Shown: in pieces, positions 9,162-19,052 of the stretch
How the letters are laid out: each line of letters opens with the position of its first letter
Position numbering within the stretch: the first letter of the stretch is position 1
NCBI RefSeq assembly: GCF_900142015.1
Contig: NZ_FQZN01000006.1
Location: 164,528 to 228,527, forward strand
Reading direction: 5' to 3'
Source: Bacteroides stercorirosoris
Lineage (GTDB): Bacteria; Bacteroidota; Bacteroidia; Bacteroidales; Bacteroidaceae
DNA: 64,000 bases
Made by a program: the position numbers and the translations under genes
The notes under the pieces: generated by a model
The model's database searches: none
What the model saw: the letters and a program-made list of their open reading frames with translations, nothing else
Told to the model about the DNA's origin: nothing

Positions 9162-9176
9162 CAACCGCAATGGATG

Positions 9177-9208
9177 AAAGGTGGAGGGGCAATTGAGCTC
9201 CTTTTTTT
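9177..9208 (+). promoter_or_regulatory. Possible leader hairpin with T-run before rimP
   Basis: In the predicted rimP leader a short stem (AAAGG at 9177-9181 with CCTTT at 9200-9204, or GGAG at 9183 with CTCC at 9198) is followed directly by seven T. It resembles a weak intrinsic terminator or attenuator inside the leader. The stem is short, so this is tentative. Confidence 0.3.
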
Positions 9209-9227
9209 GTTCTTATATAGTTAATCA

Positions 9228-9695
9228 ATGATAGAAAAGAAAACTGTTTGTCAAATTGTTGACGAGTGGCTGGACGGAAAAGAGTACTTCCTGGTGGAAG
9301 TGACTATCAGCCCGGACGATAAGATTGTGGTGGAAATTGACCACAAAGAAGGTGTTTGGATTGAGGATTGTGTGGAACTGAGCCGATACATCGAATCCAA
9401 GTTGAACCGTGAAGAGGATGATTATGAGTTGGAGGTAGGTTCTGCCGGTATCGGACAGCCGTTTAAAGTGTTGCAACAGTATCGTAACCACGTCGGAAAA
9501 GAAGTGGAAGTGCTGAAAAAAGATGGACGCAAGTTGTGCGGCGTGCTCAAGGACGCCGACGAACAGCATTTCACCGTAACCATTGAGAAGAAAGTAAAAC
9601 CCGAAGGAGTCAAGCGCCCCCAGTTGGTGCAAGAGGACGAAACCTTTGCGTATGATGAAATAAAATATACTAAATACTTAATCAGTTTTAAATAA
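9228..9695 (+). CDS. rimP: Ribosome maturation factor RimP
   Basis: RimP is a cytoplasmic factor needed for 30S subunit maturation. The 155-residue product has the two-domain RimP form: an N-terminal alpha/beta domain with VEVTISPDDKIVVEIDH and the diagnostic DCVELSRYIESKLNR, then YELEVGSAGIGQPFK, and a C-terminal SH3-like barrel (HVGKEVEVLKKDGRKLCGVL). The ATG at 9228 follows a short leader from the promoter at 9131. NusA starts 4 bp after the stop and infB follows, the conserved rimP-nusA-infB order that supports the call. Confidence 0.95.
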   Translation: MIEKKTVCQIVDEWLDGKEYFLVEVTISPDDKIVVEIDHKEGVWIEDCVELSRYIESKLNREEDDYELEVGSAGIGQPFKVLQQYRNHVGKEVEVLKKDGRKLCGVLKDADEQHFTVTIEKKVKPEGVKRPQLVQEDETFAYDEIKYTKYLISFK

Positions 9696-9699
9696 GACT

Positions 9700-11058
9700 A
9701 TGGCCAAAAAAGTAGAAACTGTCAGCTTGATAGATACATTTTCGGAATTTAAGGAACTGAAAAATATCGATAGAACCACGATGGTGAGCGTACTCGAAGA
9801 GTCGTTCCGTAGTGTGATTGCGAAGATGTTCGGTACCGATGAAAATTACGACGTAATCGTGAACCCGGACAAGGGTGACTTCGAAATATGGCGTAACCGT
9901 GAAGTGGTGGCGGATGAAGACTTGGAGAATCCGAACTTGCAGATTGCACTGTCGGAAGCACTGAAAATTGATGCTTCTTATGAAGTAGGCGAAGAAGTGA
10001 CGGATGAGGTAATCTTCGCGAATTTCGGTCGCCGCGCCATCCTGAACCTGCGCCAGACGTTGGCCTCAAAGATTCTGGAACTGGAAAAAGACAGTATCTA
10101 TAATAAATACATTGATAAGGTAGGCAATATCATCAATGCAGAGGTATACCAGATATGGAAGAAGGAAATGCTGCTGCTGGATGACGAAGGAAACGAATTG
10201 CTGTTGCCCAAGACGGAACAGATTCCGAGCGATTTCTATCGCAAAGGAGAAACCGCACGCGCTGTGGTTGCCCGTGTGGATAACAAGAACAACAACCCGA
10301 AAATCATCCTTTCACGTACATCGCCTGTATTCTTGCAGCGTTTGTTCGAGATGGAAGTGCCCGAAATCAATGATGGACTGATTACCATTAAGAAGATTGC
10401 CCGTATCCCCGGCGAGCGCGCCAAGATTGCCGTTGAGTCGTACGACGACCGTATCGACCCGGTAGGTGCCTGCGTAGGTGTAAAGGGTAGCCGTATTCAT
10501 GGTATCGTTCGTGAGTTGCGCAACGAGAATATTGACGTAATCAACTATACGAACAATATTCAGTTGTTTATTCAGCGCGCCCTTAGCCCCGCAAAGATTT
10601 CTTCTATCCGACTGAACGAAGAAGAGCGTAAGGCAGAAGTTTTCCTGAGACCGGAAGAGGTGTCGCTGGCTATTGGTAAAGGCGGTTTGAATATCAAACT
10701 TGCCAGTATGTTGACCGAGTACACCATTGACGTGTTCCGTGAGTTGGATCAGGCCGTTGAAGATGAAGATATCTATCTGGATGAGTTCAGAGATGAAATC
10801 GACGGTTGGGTGATTGATGCTATCAAAGCGATTGGTATCGATACCGCAAAAGCCGTGTTGAACGCTCCGCGTGAGATGTTGATTGAGAAGACTGACTTGG
10901 AAGAAGAAACGGTGGACGAGGTATTACGCATTTTAAGTTCGGAGTTTGAAGAAGGCGAACCCGAGTTCGAGCCGGAGCCTGAATTTGAGCCGGAAGCTGA
11001 GGTAGAGCCTGAGACAGAAACTGAAGCTGAGACAAAACCTGAGCCTGAGGCCGAATAA
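9700..11058 (+). CDS. nusA: Transcription termination/antitermination factor NusA
   Basis: NusA binds RNA polymerase and nascent RNA and controls pausing, termination and antitermination. The 452-residue protein has the N-terminal polymerase-binding domain (residues 1-130), an S1 domain (about 135-200), and two KH domains (about 235-375) with CVGVKGSRIHGIVRELRNE and EVSLAIGKGGLNIKLAS. A helical region with AVLNAPREMLIEK follows. The last 35 residues are a low-complexity acidic tail of E-P repeats, not part of the classic fold. It lies between rimP (4-bp gap) and infB (67-bp gap) in one operon. Confidence 0.97.
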   Translation: MAKKVETVSLIDTFSEFKELKNIDRTTMVSVLEESFRSVIAKMFGTDENYDVIVNPDKGDFEIWRNREVVADEDLENPNLQIALSEALKIDASYEVGEEVTDEVIFANFGRRAILNLRQTLASKILELEKDSIYNKYIDKVGNIINAEVYQIWKKEMLLLDDEGNELLLPKTEQIPSDFYRKGETARAVVARVDNKNNNPKIILSRTSPVFLQRLFEMEVPEINDGLITIKKIARIPGERAKIAVESYDDRIDPVGACVGVKGSRIHGIVRELRNENIDVINYTNNIQLFIQRALSPAKISSIRLNEEERKAEVFLRPEEVSLAIGKGGLNIKLASMLTEYTIDVFRELDQAVEDEDIYLDEFRDEIDGWVIDAIKAIGIDTAKAVLNAPREMLIEKTDLEEETVDEVLRILSSEFEEGEPEFEPEPEFEPEAEVEPETETEAETKPEPEAE

Positions 11059-11125
11059 GCGTCTGTTGACGTTTGTTTCTGTTTGCACTAACTTCTTTCT
11101 CCACATTATTCATTAATTTTTTAGT

Positions 11126-14100
11126 ATGACGATTAGGTTAAATAAAGTAACAAGAGATTTGAATGTAGGAATTTCAACGGTAGTTGAGTTCTTGCAGAAG
11201 AAAGGCTTTGCCGTTGAGGCAAATCCCAACACGAAAATTACCGAGGAGCAATACGCTTTGCTCGTGAAAGAGTTCAGTACAGATAAGAACCTTAGACTTG
11301 AATCGGAACGTTTCATTCAGGAGCGACAGAACAAAGACCGCAACAAAGCGTCGGTATCTATTGACGGTTACGAAGCGGAGACTACGGAGAAAGCGAAAGT
11401 TGAGGAAATCAAGACTGTGATTCCCGAAGATGCGCGTCCGAAGTTTAAACCTGTCGGAAAAATAGACTTGGATAAACTGAACAACCGGAAACCGGTAGTG
11501 GAGAAAGTGGAAGAAAAGAAAGTAGAAGAAACCGCACCTGTGGTGAAGGAAGAACCCAAACCGCAGCCTAAACCGGAACCCAGGCCCGAACCTAAACCGG
11601 AGCCTAAGCCGGAAGTCAAACCGGAACCGAAGCCAGAATCCAAACCAGAACCTAAGCCGGTACCTGCTCCTGCTCCCAAGCCTGAGCCGGTGGTGAAAGA
11701 AGAACCGAAAGTGGTTGTGGAAGAAAAAACGGCACCTGCTCCGGCAGTGCCCCATAACGAAGAAATGAAAAAAGAAACGCCTGCTCCTGCGGCACCTGCC
11801 AAGGAAGAACCGAAGTCTGTTGCGGCAGAAGAAGCACCTGCAAAAAGTGGTGAAGAGGAAATCTTCACAATTCATAAACCGGAGTTTGTTTCCAAAATCA
11901 ATATCATCGGTCAGATTGACCTGGCTACGTTGAACCAGTCTACACGTCCCAAAAAGAAGACCAAAGAGGAAAAACGTAAGGAACGTGAAGAGAAAGAGAA
12001 GATTCGTCAGGATCAGAAGAAACTGATGAAAGAGGCCATTATCAAGGAAATTCGTCGCGAAGACAATAAAGTGAAGGATGGTAAGGAGAAAGATAATGAT
12101 CCTAACGGCAACAAGAAGAAACGTCTCCGTATTAATAATAATAAGGAGAAAGTAGATATCAACAATGCGTCCAACTTCCAGCGTGGAGGTGACAACCGCC
12201 CCGGCGGCGGTGGCAAACCCCAAGGTGCTGGCGGTCAAGGCGGTGGTGGTAATAATCATCCGGGTGGAAACCGTAACAACCGTAATAACAACAACAAGGA
12301 CCGTTTCAAGAAACCGGTTATCAAACAGGAAGTTAAGGAGGAAGATGTAGCTAAGCAGGTAAAAGAAACTTTGGCACGCCTCACTTCCAAAGGTAAGAGC
12401 AAGACGTCGAAATACCGTAAGGACAAACGCGACATGGCTTCCAACCGTATGCAGGAAATGGAAGACCGTGAAATGGCGGACAGCAAGGTGTTGAAGATCA
12501 CGGAATTTGTGACAGCCAACGAGTTGGCAAGCATGATGGATGTTTCTGTTACACAGGTCATCGCTACCTGTATGAGCATCGGTATCATGGTTTCCATCAA
12601 CCAGCGTCTGGATGCTGAAACCATTAATCTGGTGGCGGAAGAATTCGGATATAAAACCGAGTATGTCAGTGCGGAAGTGGCACAAGCCATTGTCGAGGAA
12701 GAAGATGCCGAAGAAGATTTGGAACCGCGTGCACCGATTGTTACCGTCATGGGTCACGTAGACCACGGTAAGACATCGTTGCTCGACTATATCCGTAAGG
12801 CGAACGTTATTGCCGGTGAGGCCGGTGGTATCACGCAGCACATCGGTGCTTACAACGTGAAGCTGGAAGACGGACGTAAGATTACGTTCCTCGATACTCC
12901 GGGTCACGAGGCATTTACCGCTATGCGTGCCCGTGGTGCGAAGGTGACGGACGTGGTTATCATCATCGTCGCTGCCGATGATAATGTGATGCCGCAGACG
13001 AAGGAAGCTATCAACCATGCTATGGCTGCCGGTGTACCTATCGTATTCGCAATTAACAAGATTGATAAACCGACTGCCAATGCCGACAAGATTAAGGAGG
13101 AACTGGCAGCGATGAACTACCTCGTTGAAGAATGGGGTGGTAAGTATCAGTCACAAGATATCTCAGCCAAGAAGGGGCTGGGTGTGAACGATCTTTTGGA
13201 AAAGGTGTTGCTGGAAGCTGAAATGCTCGACCTGAAGGCAAACCCGAACCGTAAGGCTACCGGTTCCATCATCGAGTCTTCTTTGGACAAGGGACGTGGT
13301 TATGTAGCTACCATGCTGGTTTCAAACGGTACGTTGCGCGTAGGCGACATCGTGCTGGCAGGTACGGCTTACGGTAAAGTGAAAGCCATGTTCAACGAAC
13401 GCAACCAGCGTCTGAAAGAGGCCGGACCGTCTGAGCCGGTATTGATCCTCGGATTGAACGGTGCACCTGCCGCAGGTGATACGTTCCACGTAATCGATAC
13501 GGAACAGGAAGCGCGCGAAATCGCCAACAAGCGTGAACAGTTGCAACGCGAACAGGGCTTGCGTACTCAGAAGATGTTGACTCTGGATGAAGTAGGCCGC
13601 CGTCTGGCTCTGGGTGACTTCCACGAACTGAACATTATCGTTAAGGGTGACGTGGACGGTTCTGTTGAGGCATTGAGCGACTCACTGATCAAGCTGTCTA
13701 CCGAACAGGTACAGGTGAATGTAATCCACAAGGGTGTTGGAGCTATTTCTGAGTCCGACGTTTCATTGGCTGCTGCTTCGGATGCTATCATCATCGGCTT
13801 CCAGGTACGTCCGTCGAATGCCGCTGCGAAGTTGGCGGAGAACGAAGGTGTGGATATCCGCAAGTACTCGGTAATCTACGACGCTATCGAAGAGGTGAAG
13901 GCCGCCATGGAAGGTATGTTGGCACCGCAGGTGAAGGAACAGGTAACTGCAACCATCGAGGTACGCGAGGTGTTCAATATCACCAAGGTAGGTCTCGTAG
14001 CCGGTGCGGTAGTGAAGACCGGAAAGGTGAAACGCAGCGACAAGGCCCGTTTGATCCGCGACGGTATCGTAATCTTTACCGGTTCTATCAATGCTTTGAA

Positions 14101-14233
14101 ACGTTTCAAGGACGACGTGAAGGAAGTAGGTACCAACTTCGAGTGCGGTATCAGCCTGACGAACTGCAACGATATCAAGGTAGGCGATATGATCGAATCT
14201 TACGAAGAAATAGAAGTAAAACAGACTCTGTAA
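11126..14233 (+). CDS. infB: Translation initiation factor IF-2
   Basis: IF-2 is the GTPase that brings initiator tRNA to the 30S subunit and promotes subunit joining. At 1035 residues it is long for the family, because of an expanded N-terminal half. An IF2_N helix (residues 1-55) is followed by a K-P-E-P repeat tract (about 140-200), a charged K/R/E segment, a Gly/Asn-rich linker (about 350-395) and a second IF2_N domain (about 450-505). The GTPase domain starts near residue 535 ([36 protein letters not shown]), followed by the beta-barrel and C-terminal domains. It is the third gene of the rimP-nusA-infB operon. The repeat tract explains the very long spurious antisense ORF opposite it. 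Confidence 0.98.
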   Translation: MTIRLNKVTRDLNVGISTVVEFLQKKGFAVEANPNTKITEEQYALLVKEFSTDKNLRLESERFIQERQNKDRNKASVSIDGYEAETTEKAKVEEIKTVIPEDARPKFKPVGKIDLDKLNNRKPVVEKVEEKKVEETAPVVKEEPKPQPKPEPRPEPKPEPKPEVKPEPKPESKPEPKPVPAPAPKPEPVVKEEPKVVVEEKTAPAPAVPHNEEMKKETPAPAAPAKEEPKSVAAEEAPAKSGEEEIFTIHKPEFVSKINIIGQIDLATLNQSTRPKKKTKEEKRKEREEKEKIRQDQKKLMKEAIIKEIRREDNKVKDGKEKDNDPNGNKKKRLRINNNKEKVDINNASNFQRGGDNRPGGGGKPQGAGGQGGGGNNHPGGNRNNRNNNNKDRFKKPVIKQEVKEEDVAKQVKETLARLTSKGKSKTSKYRKDKRDMASNRMQEMEDREMADSKVLKITEFVTANELASMMDVSVTQVIATCMSIGIMVSINQRLDAETINLVAEEFGYKTEYVSAEVAQAIVEEEDAEEDLEPRAPIVTVMGHVDHGKTSLLDYIRKANVIAGEAGGITQHIGAYNVKLEDGRKITFLDTPGHEAFTAMRARGAKVTDVVIIIVAADDNVMPQTKEAINHAMAAGVPIVFAINKIDKPTANADKIKEELAAMNYLVEEWGGKYQSQDISAKKGLGVNDLLEKVLLEAEMLDLKANPNRKATGSIIESSLDKGRGYVATMLVSNGTLRVGDIVLAGTAYGKVKAMFNERNQRLKEAGPSEPVLILGLNGAPAAGDTFHVIDTEQEAREIANKREQLQREQGLRTQKMLTLDEVGRRLALGDFHELNIIVKGDVDGSVEALSDSLIKLSTEQVQVNVIHKGVGAISESDVSLAAASDAIIIGFQVRPSNAAAKLAENEGVDIRKYSVIYDAIEEVKAAMEGMLAPQVKEQVTATIEVREVFNITKVGLVAGAVVKTGKVKRSDKARLIRDGIVIFTGSINALKRFKDDVKEVGTNFECGISLTNCNDIKVGDMIESYEEIEVKQTL

Positions 14234-14248
14234 GCGAAATAATCTTTT

Positions 14249-14319
14249 AGACACGGATTACACGGATTTCACGGATTGGTTTAAAAGAAGAACCGTGTTT
14301 ATCCGTGTAATCCGTGTCT
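14249..14319. repeat. Hairpin element, CACGGATTA-type arms, with T-run
   Basis: Left arm 14249-14277 (AGACACGGATTACACGGAT, then TTCACGGATT) and right arm 14291-14319. The outer 19 bases pair perfectly and the inner part is imperfect. A 7-T run follows the right arm (14319-14325), so on the plus strand it could end or attenuate the infB transcript before cvpA. The arm words match the terminal repeats of the GxxExxY element at 17204-17691. Confidence 0.88.
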
Positions 14320-14335
14320 TTTTTTAGATATAGTT

Positions 14336-14839
14336 ATGACAATAATAGATATCATCTTATTAGTGGTGATTGGTGCGGGAGCGGTCATCGGTTTTATAAA
14401 AGGCTTCATCAAGCAATTGGCATCTATCCTCGGATTGATTGTCGGATTGCTGGCTGCAAAAGCATTGTATGTGTCGGTAGCGGAGAGAGTCTTTTCTAAG
14501 ATAACGGATTCCATGACGTTTGCCCAGATATTGGCGTTTGTTGTTATCTGGGTAGTGGTGCCATTGCTGTTCCTGCTGGTGGCGGCTTTGCTGACGAAGG
14601 CGATGGAGGCAGTCTCGCTCGGTTGGCTGAATCGCTGGCTGGGTGCCGGATTGGGCGCATTGAAGTTTCTGCTGCTGGTGAGCCTGCTGATCTGTGTTGT
14701 CGAGTTTATCGACTCGGATAATACGATGATTGATAGAACAATGAAGGAGGAATCCGTGTTATATTATCCTATAGAGTCGTTCGCGGGAATGTTTTTCCCG
14801 GCTGCAAAAGAAGTTACTGAACAATATATACTTAATTAA
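14336..14839 (+). CDS. CvpA family inner-membrane protein
   Basis: A 167-residue membrane protein of the CvpA (colicin V production) family, whose molecular role is not settled; relatives affect envelope integrity. Four hydrophobic segments are visible (about residues 3-20, 25-45, 60-85 and 100-120), with the family-typical glycine-rich start IGAGAVIGFIKGFIKQLASILG and LNRWLGAGLGALK. The ATG at 14336 follows the hairpin at 14249-14319. SufB starts 3 bp after its stop, so it is probably co-transcribed with the suf genes. CvpA next to suf is common in Bacteroidota as far as I know. Confidence 0.88.
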   Translation: MTIIDIILLVVIGAGAVIGFIKGFIKQLASILGLIVGLLAAKALYVSVAERVFSKITDSMTFAQILAFVVIWVVVPLLFLLVAALLTKAMEAVSLGWLNRWLGAGLGALKFLLLVSLLICVVEFIDSDNTMIDRTMKEESVLYYPIESFAGMFFPAAKEVTEQYILN

Positions 14840-14842
14840 ATA

Positions 14843-16300
14843 ATGCAACCCGAAGAACCCAATAAATATGTAAAGGAACTGACGCAAGAGAAGTACAAGT
14901 ACGGCTTCACCACCGACGTGCATACGGAAGTCATTGAGCGTGGGCTGAATGAAGATGTTGTACGGCTGATCTCTGCGAAGAAGAACGAGCCGGAATGGCT
15001 GTTGGAGTTCCGTCTGAAAGCATATCGTCACTGGTTGACGATGGAGATGCCTACATGGGCACATCTCCGTATTCCTGAGATAGATTATCAGGCTATTTCC
15101 TACTATGCCGATCCGTTGGCGAAGAAGAAAGATGCGCCTAAGAGCATGGATGAAGTAGATCCTGAGTTGATAAAAACTTTCAATAAGCTGGGCATCCCCT
15201 TGGAAGAACAGATGGCGCTGAGTGGCATGGCGGTGGATGCCGTGATGGACTCCGTATCTGTGAAAACTACGTTTAAGGAAACGTTGATGGAGAAAGGAAT
15301 TATTTTCTGTTCCATCAGTGAAGCTGTACGTGAGCATCCGGATTTGGTGCAGAAGTATCTTGGTTCCGTAGTGGGATACCGTGATAACTTCTTTGCCGCG
15401 CTGAACTCGGCGGTATTCTCCGACGGTTCGTTTGTATATATCCCGAAAGGAGTACGTTGTCCGATGGAGTTATCCACGTATTTCCGTATCAATGCGCGTA
15501 ATACAGGTCAGTTTGAGCGGACGCTGATTGTGGCGGATGATGATTCATACGTTTCCTATCTGGAAGGTTGTACGGCTCCGATGCGCGATGAGAACCAGTT
15601 GCATGCCGCTATCGTGGAGATTGTGGTGCACGAACGTGCAGAAGTGAAGTACAGCACCGTACAGAACTGGTATCCGGGTGATGCCGAAGGTAAAGGCGGT
15701 GTTTATAACTTTGTTACGAAACGTGGTAACTGTAAAGGTGCGAACAGTAAGCTCTCCTGGACACAAGTGGAGACAGGTTCGGCTATTACGTGGAAATACC
15801 CTTCCTGTATTTTGACGGGAGATAACTCTTCGGCTGAATTCTACAGTGTGGCGGTGACGAACAACTACCAACAGGCGGATACGGGTACGAAGATGATTCA
15901 TCTGGGTAAGAATACCAGTAGTACCATTGTCAGCAAGGGTATTTCTGCCGGACATAGTGAGAACTCTTACCGGGGCTTGGTGCGTGTAGCTCAAAAGGCG
16001 GATAATGCACGTAACTATAGTCAGTGCGACTCTTTGTTGCTGGGTGACAAGTGCGGTGCGCATACCTTCCCGTATATGGATATCCATAATGAGACGGCGG
16101 TTGTGGAGCATGAAGCGACTACCAGCAAGATCAATGAAGACCAGATCTTCTATTGCAACCAGCGTGGTATTTCTACGGAGGATGCTGTAGGGCTGATTGT
16201 GAACGGCTATGCTAAGGAAGTGCTTAATAAGCTGCCTATGGAGTTTGCGGTAGAGGCTCAGAAGTTGTTGGCTATTTCGCTGGAAGGCAGCGTAGGGTGA
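14843..16300 (+). CDS. sufB: Fe-S cluster assembly scaffold protein SufB
   Basis: SufB is the scaffold subunit of the SufBCD complex on which Fe-S clusters are built in the cytoplasm. The 485-residue protein matches the usual length. Conserved text includes [42 protein letters not shown] and, near the C-terminus, [17 protein letters not shown] followed by [13 protein letters not shown]. These cover the cysteine-containing beta-helix core that receives sulfur. It is the first suf gene, 3 bp after cvpA. A periodic hairpin (16300-16440) separates it from sufC and begins at the last base of its stop codon. Confidence 0.97.
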   Translation: MQPEEPNKYVKELTQEKYKYGFTTDVHTEVIERGLNEDVVRLISAKKNEPEWLLEFRLKAYRHWLTMEMPTWAHLRIPEIDYQAISYYADPLAKKKDAPKSMDEVDPELIKTFNKLGIPLEEQMALSGMAVDAVMDSVSVKTTFKETLMEKGIIFCSISEAVREHPDLVQKYLGSVVGYRDNFFAALNSAVFSDGSFVYIPKGVRCPMELSTYFRINARNTGQFERTLIVADDDSYVSYLEGCTAPMRDENQLHAAIVEIVVHERAEVKYSTVQNWYPGDAEGKGGVYNFVTKRGNCKGANSKLSWTQVETGSAITWKYPSCILTGDNSSAEFYSVAVTNNYQQADTGTKMIHLGKNTSSTIVSKGISAGHSENSYRGLVRVAQKADNARNYSQCDSLLLGDKCGAHTFPYMDIHNETAVVEHEATTSKINEDQIFYCNQRGISTEDAVGLIVNGYAKEVLNKLPMEFAVEAQKLLAISLEGSVG

Positions 16301-16440
16301 TTTACTATTAGACGATTTACTATTTACTATTTTACTGCACAATCGGCAGATGAATGGTAGATAAGTAAAAGGTCGGTAGTAATAGTGAATAGTGGAGAAG
16401 TGACATTAAATAGTAAATTGTAAATAGTCAAATAGTAAAT
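16300..16440. repeat. Hairpin element with 7-bp words TTTACTA, sufB-sufC junction
   Basis: Left arm 16300-16332 and right arm 16408-16440 are inverted copies, 30 of 33 bases matching. The arms are mostly tandem 7-base words (ATTTACT/TTTACTA). The left arm starts at the final A of the sufB stop codon and the right arm ends 6 bases before the sufC ATG, so the element fills the junction. The 75-base interior has no coding signal. Confidence 0.9.
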
Positions 16441-16446
16441 ATAAAG

Positions 16447-17199
16447 ATGTTAGAGATAAAAGACCTGCATGCCAGTGTAAATGGCAAAGAGATATTGAAA
16501 GGCATCAACCTGTCGGTAAGAGCTGGTGAGGTGCATGCTATTATGGGACCGAACGGTTCCGGAAAGAGTACTCTTTCGGCTGTATTGGTAGGTAATCCTG
16601 CCTTTGAGGTGACGAAAGGAAGCGTGACTTTCTGCGGTAAGAACCTGCTGGACTTTTCACCGGAAGACCGTAGTCACGAGGGTATCTTCCTCAGCTTCCA
16701 GTATCCGGTAGAAATTCCGGGTGTGAGTATGGTTAACTTTATGCGTGCAGCGGTGAATGAGCAACGTAAATATAATCATCTGCCTGCTCTCAGTGCAAGC
16801 GAGTTCCTGAAGTTGATGCGTGAAAAGCGTGCCATTGTGGAACTGGATAATAAACTGGCTAACCGTTCGGTGAACGAGGGCTTCTCCGGTGGTGAGAAGA
16901 AGCGGAATGAAATCTTCCAGATGGCGATGCTGGAACCGAAATTAAGTATTCTGGATGAAACGGATTCCGGGCTGGATATCGATGCCTTGCGTATCGTAGC
17001 CGAAGGTGTGAACAAGTTGAAAACACCGGAGAACAGTACCATCGTCATCACCCACTACCAACGCTTACTGGATTATATCAAACCTGACGTCGTACATGTG
17101 CTTTACAAAGGTCGTATCGTGAAGACGGCGGGACCGGAATTGGCGCTGGAACTGGAAGAGAAGGGGTATGATTGGATTAAGAAGGAGTTGGGAGAATAA
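16447..17199 (+). CDS. sufC: Fe-S assembly ATPase SufC
   Basis: SufC is the ABC-type ATPase of the SufBCD scaffold and drives its conformational change. The 250-residue product has Walker [10 protein letters not shown] (about residue 35), the Q-loop region [12 protein letters not shown], the ABC signature [13 protein letters not shown], Walker B with [12 protein letters not shown], and an H-loop in [12 protein letters not shown]. The [11 protein letters not shown] form is typical of SufC rather than of transporters. It is followed not by sufD, as in simple suf operons, but by the GxxExxY element at 17204-17691. Confidence 0.97.
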   Translation: MLEIKDLHASVNGKEILKGINLSVRAGEVHAIMGPNGSGKSTLSAVLVGNPAFEVTKGSVTFCGKNLLDFSPEDRSHEGIFLSFQYPVEIPGVSMVNFMRAAVNEQRKYNHLPALSASEFLKLMREKRAIVELDNKLANRSVNEGFSGGEKKRNEIFQMAMLEPKLSILDETDSGLDIDALRIVAEGVNKLKTPENSTIVITHYQRLLDYIKPDVVHVLYKGRIVKTAGPELALELEEKGYDWIKKELGE

Positions 17200-17203
17200 T
17201 TGA

Positions 17204-17691
17204 TTTTTTAGACGCGGATGACACGGATGACGCAGATTCTTTATTAGTATATTATGAGTTTAACACAGGCTGATAAGACGAGTGCTATTATAAATGCATT
17301 TTATGATGTGTACAATGAACTCGGATATGGGTTTATAGAGAATGTATACCAGAATGCATTATATAGGGAGTTATTGAGACGTGATATCCCATGTGTTGCA
17401 CATCCGAAAATAAATGTTTATTATAAGAATGAAATAGTTGGTTATTATGAAGCTGATATTATTGTTTATGATTCTGTTATATTAGAACTGAAAGCAGTCA
17501 GTCGGCTATCAAAAGAACATGAATTGCAATTAGTAAACTATCTGAAGGCAACAAATATAGAGATTGGTTTATTGCTAAACTTTGGACCAAAACCAGAGAT
17601 AAGCAGGAAGGTGTTCTCTAACTATTACAGAGAGTGTTTACAGAAAGAAAATAAAGAATCCGTGTCATCCGTGTTATCCGTGTCTAAAAAA
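17204..17691 (+). mobile_element. GxxExxY element bounded by 42-bp terminal inverted repeats
   Basis: Left repeat 17204-17245 and right repeat 17650-17691 are inverted copies, 38 of 42 identical. Each is a T6/A6 end plus AGAC followed by three 9-base words of CACGGATGA type and ATTCTTTATT. The four differences are all transitions; three would be G-U pairs in RNA. Between the repeats lies one ORF (17254-17694) whose last 11 codons are read from the right repeat. The element starts 4 bp after the sufC stop and ends 17 bp before the sufD ATG. Empty hairpins with the same words occur at 14249-14319 and, in a sister form, at 924-1014 and 8452-8541. Mobility is inferred. Confidence 0.75.
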
Positions 17692-17694
17692 TAA
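17254..17694 (+). CDS. GxxExxY family protein, PD-(D/E)XK nuclease-like
   Basis: A 146-residue protein of the GxxExxY family, a group related to PD-(D/E)XK nucleases whose function is not established. The naming motif is GFIENVY at about residue 27. The nuclease-like core is EADIIVYDSVILELKAV, with an Asp followed by E-L-K near residue 80, then the conserved QLVNYLKATNIEIGLLLNFG. The C-terminal SVSSVLSVSKK is encoded by the right inverted repeat of its element. It interrupts the suf operon, is A+T-richer than its neighbours, and has no known role in Fe-S assembly. I infer a selfish or repeat-maintaining element. Confidence 0.88.
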   Translation: MSLTQADKTSAIINAFYDVYNELGYGFIENVYQNALYRELLRRDIPCVAHPKINVYYKNEIVGYYEADIIVYDSVILELKAVSRLSKEHELQLVNYLKATNIEIGLLLNFGPKPEISRKVFSNYYRECLQKENKESVSSVLSVSKK

Positions 17695-17708
17695 AATATA
17701 AATGTAAT

Positions 17709-19052
17709 ATGAATGCAGAACAACAATACATAGATCTTTTCTCCCAAACGGAAGCGATGATATGCCAGCACAGTGCCGAGGTGATGAATGCCCCTCGTGC
17801 CACTGCGTTTGCCGACTTTGAGCGGCTTGGCTTTCCTACCCGTAAACAGGAGAAATATAAATATACCGATGTCAGCAAGTTCTTTGAACCGGACTATGGG
17901 TTGAACCTGAACCGTCTGGATATTCCGGTAAATCCCTATGAAGTATTCAAATGTGATGTGCCCAATATGAGTACCTCCCTGTACTTTGTAGTGAATGATG
18001 CTTTTTACAATAAAGCGCTACCCGCTTCACATCTGCCCGAAGGAGTCATCTTCGGCAGTTTGAAGGAGATGGCGGAGAAGCAACCGGAACTGGTAAAGAG
18101 GTATTATGGCAAACTGGCAGACACTTCAAAAGACGGAGTGACAGCATTCAACACCGCTTTTGCACAAGACGGTGTGCTGCTGTATGTGCCGAAGAATGTA
18201 ATAGTGGAACGTCCCATTCAGTTGGTAAACATCCTGCGTGGTGACGTGAACTTCCTGGTGAACCGCCGGGTATTGATTGTATTGGAAGATGGCGCACAGG
18301 CACGCATGCTGGTGTGCGACCATGCCATGGATGCCGTGAATTTCCTGGCAACCCAGGTGATAGAAGTATTCGTAGGTGAGAATGCTGTCTTTGATCTTTA
18401 CGAGCTCGAAGAAACGCATACAAGTACCGTGCGTATCAGCAATATGTATGTGAGACAGGAAGCCAACAGCAACGTATTGCTGAATGGCATGACCTTGCAT
18501 AACGGTACTTCCCGCAACACCACCGAAGTATTGCTGGCGGGTGAAGGTGCCGAAATCAACCTTTGCGGTATGGCCATTGCAGATAAGAATCAGCATGTAG
18601 ATAACAATACAAGTATCGATCATGCCGTACCTAACTGCACGAGCAATGAACTTTTCAAGTATGTGCTCGATGACCAGTCAGTCGGTGCATTTGCCGGTTT
18701 GGTATTGGTGCGCCCGGATGCGCAACATACCAATTCTCAACAAACGAACCGGAATCTTTGCGCTACCCGTGAGGCACGTATGTATACGCAGCCGCAACTG
18801 GAAATTTATGCCGATGATGTAAAGTGTAGTCATGGCGCTACCGTTGGTCAGTTGGACGAAAATGCACTCTTCTATATGCGCCAGCGCGGTATTCCGGAGC
18901 GTGAAGCCCGCCTGTTACTGATGTTCGCTTTCGTGAACGAAGTGATCGACACTATCCGGCTGGATGCATTGAAAGACCGCTTGCATCTGCTGGTGGAAAA
19001 ACGTTTCCGTGGAGAACTGAATAAGTGCCAGGGCTGTGCGATATGCAAATAA
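17709..19052 (+). CDS. sufD: Fe-S cluster assembly protein SufD
   Basis: SufD is the SufB paralogue in the SufBC2D scaffold. The 447-residue protein has the helical N-terminus (residues 1-75, with GFPTRKQEKYKYTDVSKFF), the beta-helix core, and the C-terminal SufBD signature CSHGATVGQLDENALFYMRQ followed by RGIPEREARLLL. The His of SHGAT corresponds to the family's conserved His. It ends in an unusual Cys-containing tail (KCQGCAICK). It is separated from sufC by the GxxExxY element and from sufS by a 7-bp-word hairpin. Confidence 0.96.
   Translation: MNAEQQYIDLFSQTEAMICQHSAEVMNAPRATAFADFERLGFPTRKQEKYKYTDVSKFFEPDYGLNLNRLDIPVNPYEVFKCDVPNMSTSLYFVVNDAFYNKALPASHLPEGVIFGSLKEMAEKQPELVKRYYGKLADTSKDGVTAFNTAFAQDGVLLYVPKNVIVERPIQLVNILRGDVNFLVNRRVLIVLEDGAQARMLVCDHAMDAVNFLATQVIEVFVGENAVFDLYELEETHTSTVRISNMYVRQEANSNVLLNGMTLHNGTSRNTTEVLLAGEGAEINLCGMAIADKNQHVDNNTSIDHAVPNCTSNELFKYVLDDQSVGAFAGLVLVRPDAQHTNSQQTNRNLCATREARMYTQPQLEIYADDVKCSHGATVGQLDENALFYMRQRGIPEREARLLLMFAFVNEVIDTIRLDALKDRLHLLVEKRFRGELNKCQGCAICK

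Noticed and set aside
11174..13018. A 614-codon open frame opposite infB
   Set aside because: It is the complement of the lysine/glutamate/proline-rich half of infB; its R/F/L-rich text has no domain and infB is certain.
17204..17691. Classical IS element or transposase
   Set aside because: The ORF is GxxExxY/PD-(D/E)XK-like, not a DDE, HUH or serine transposase, and no clear target-site duplication is visible next to the repeats.
17684..17878. Minus-strand ORF at the start of sufD
   Set aside because: Antisense to sufD and to the right repeat of the GxxExxY element; no support.
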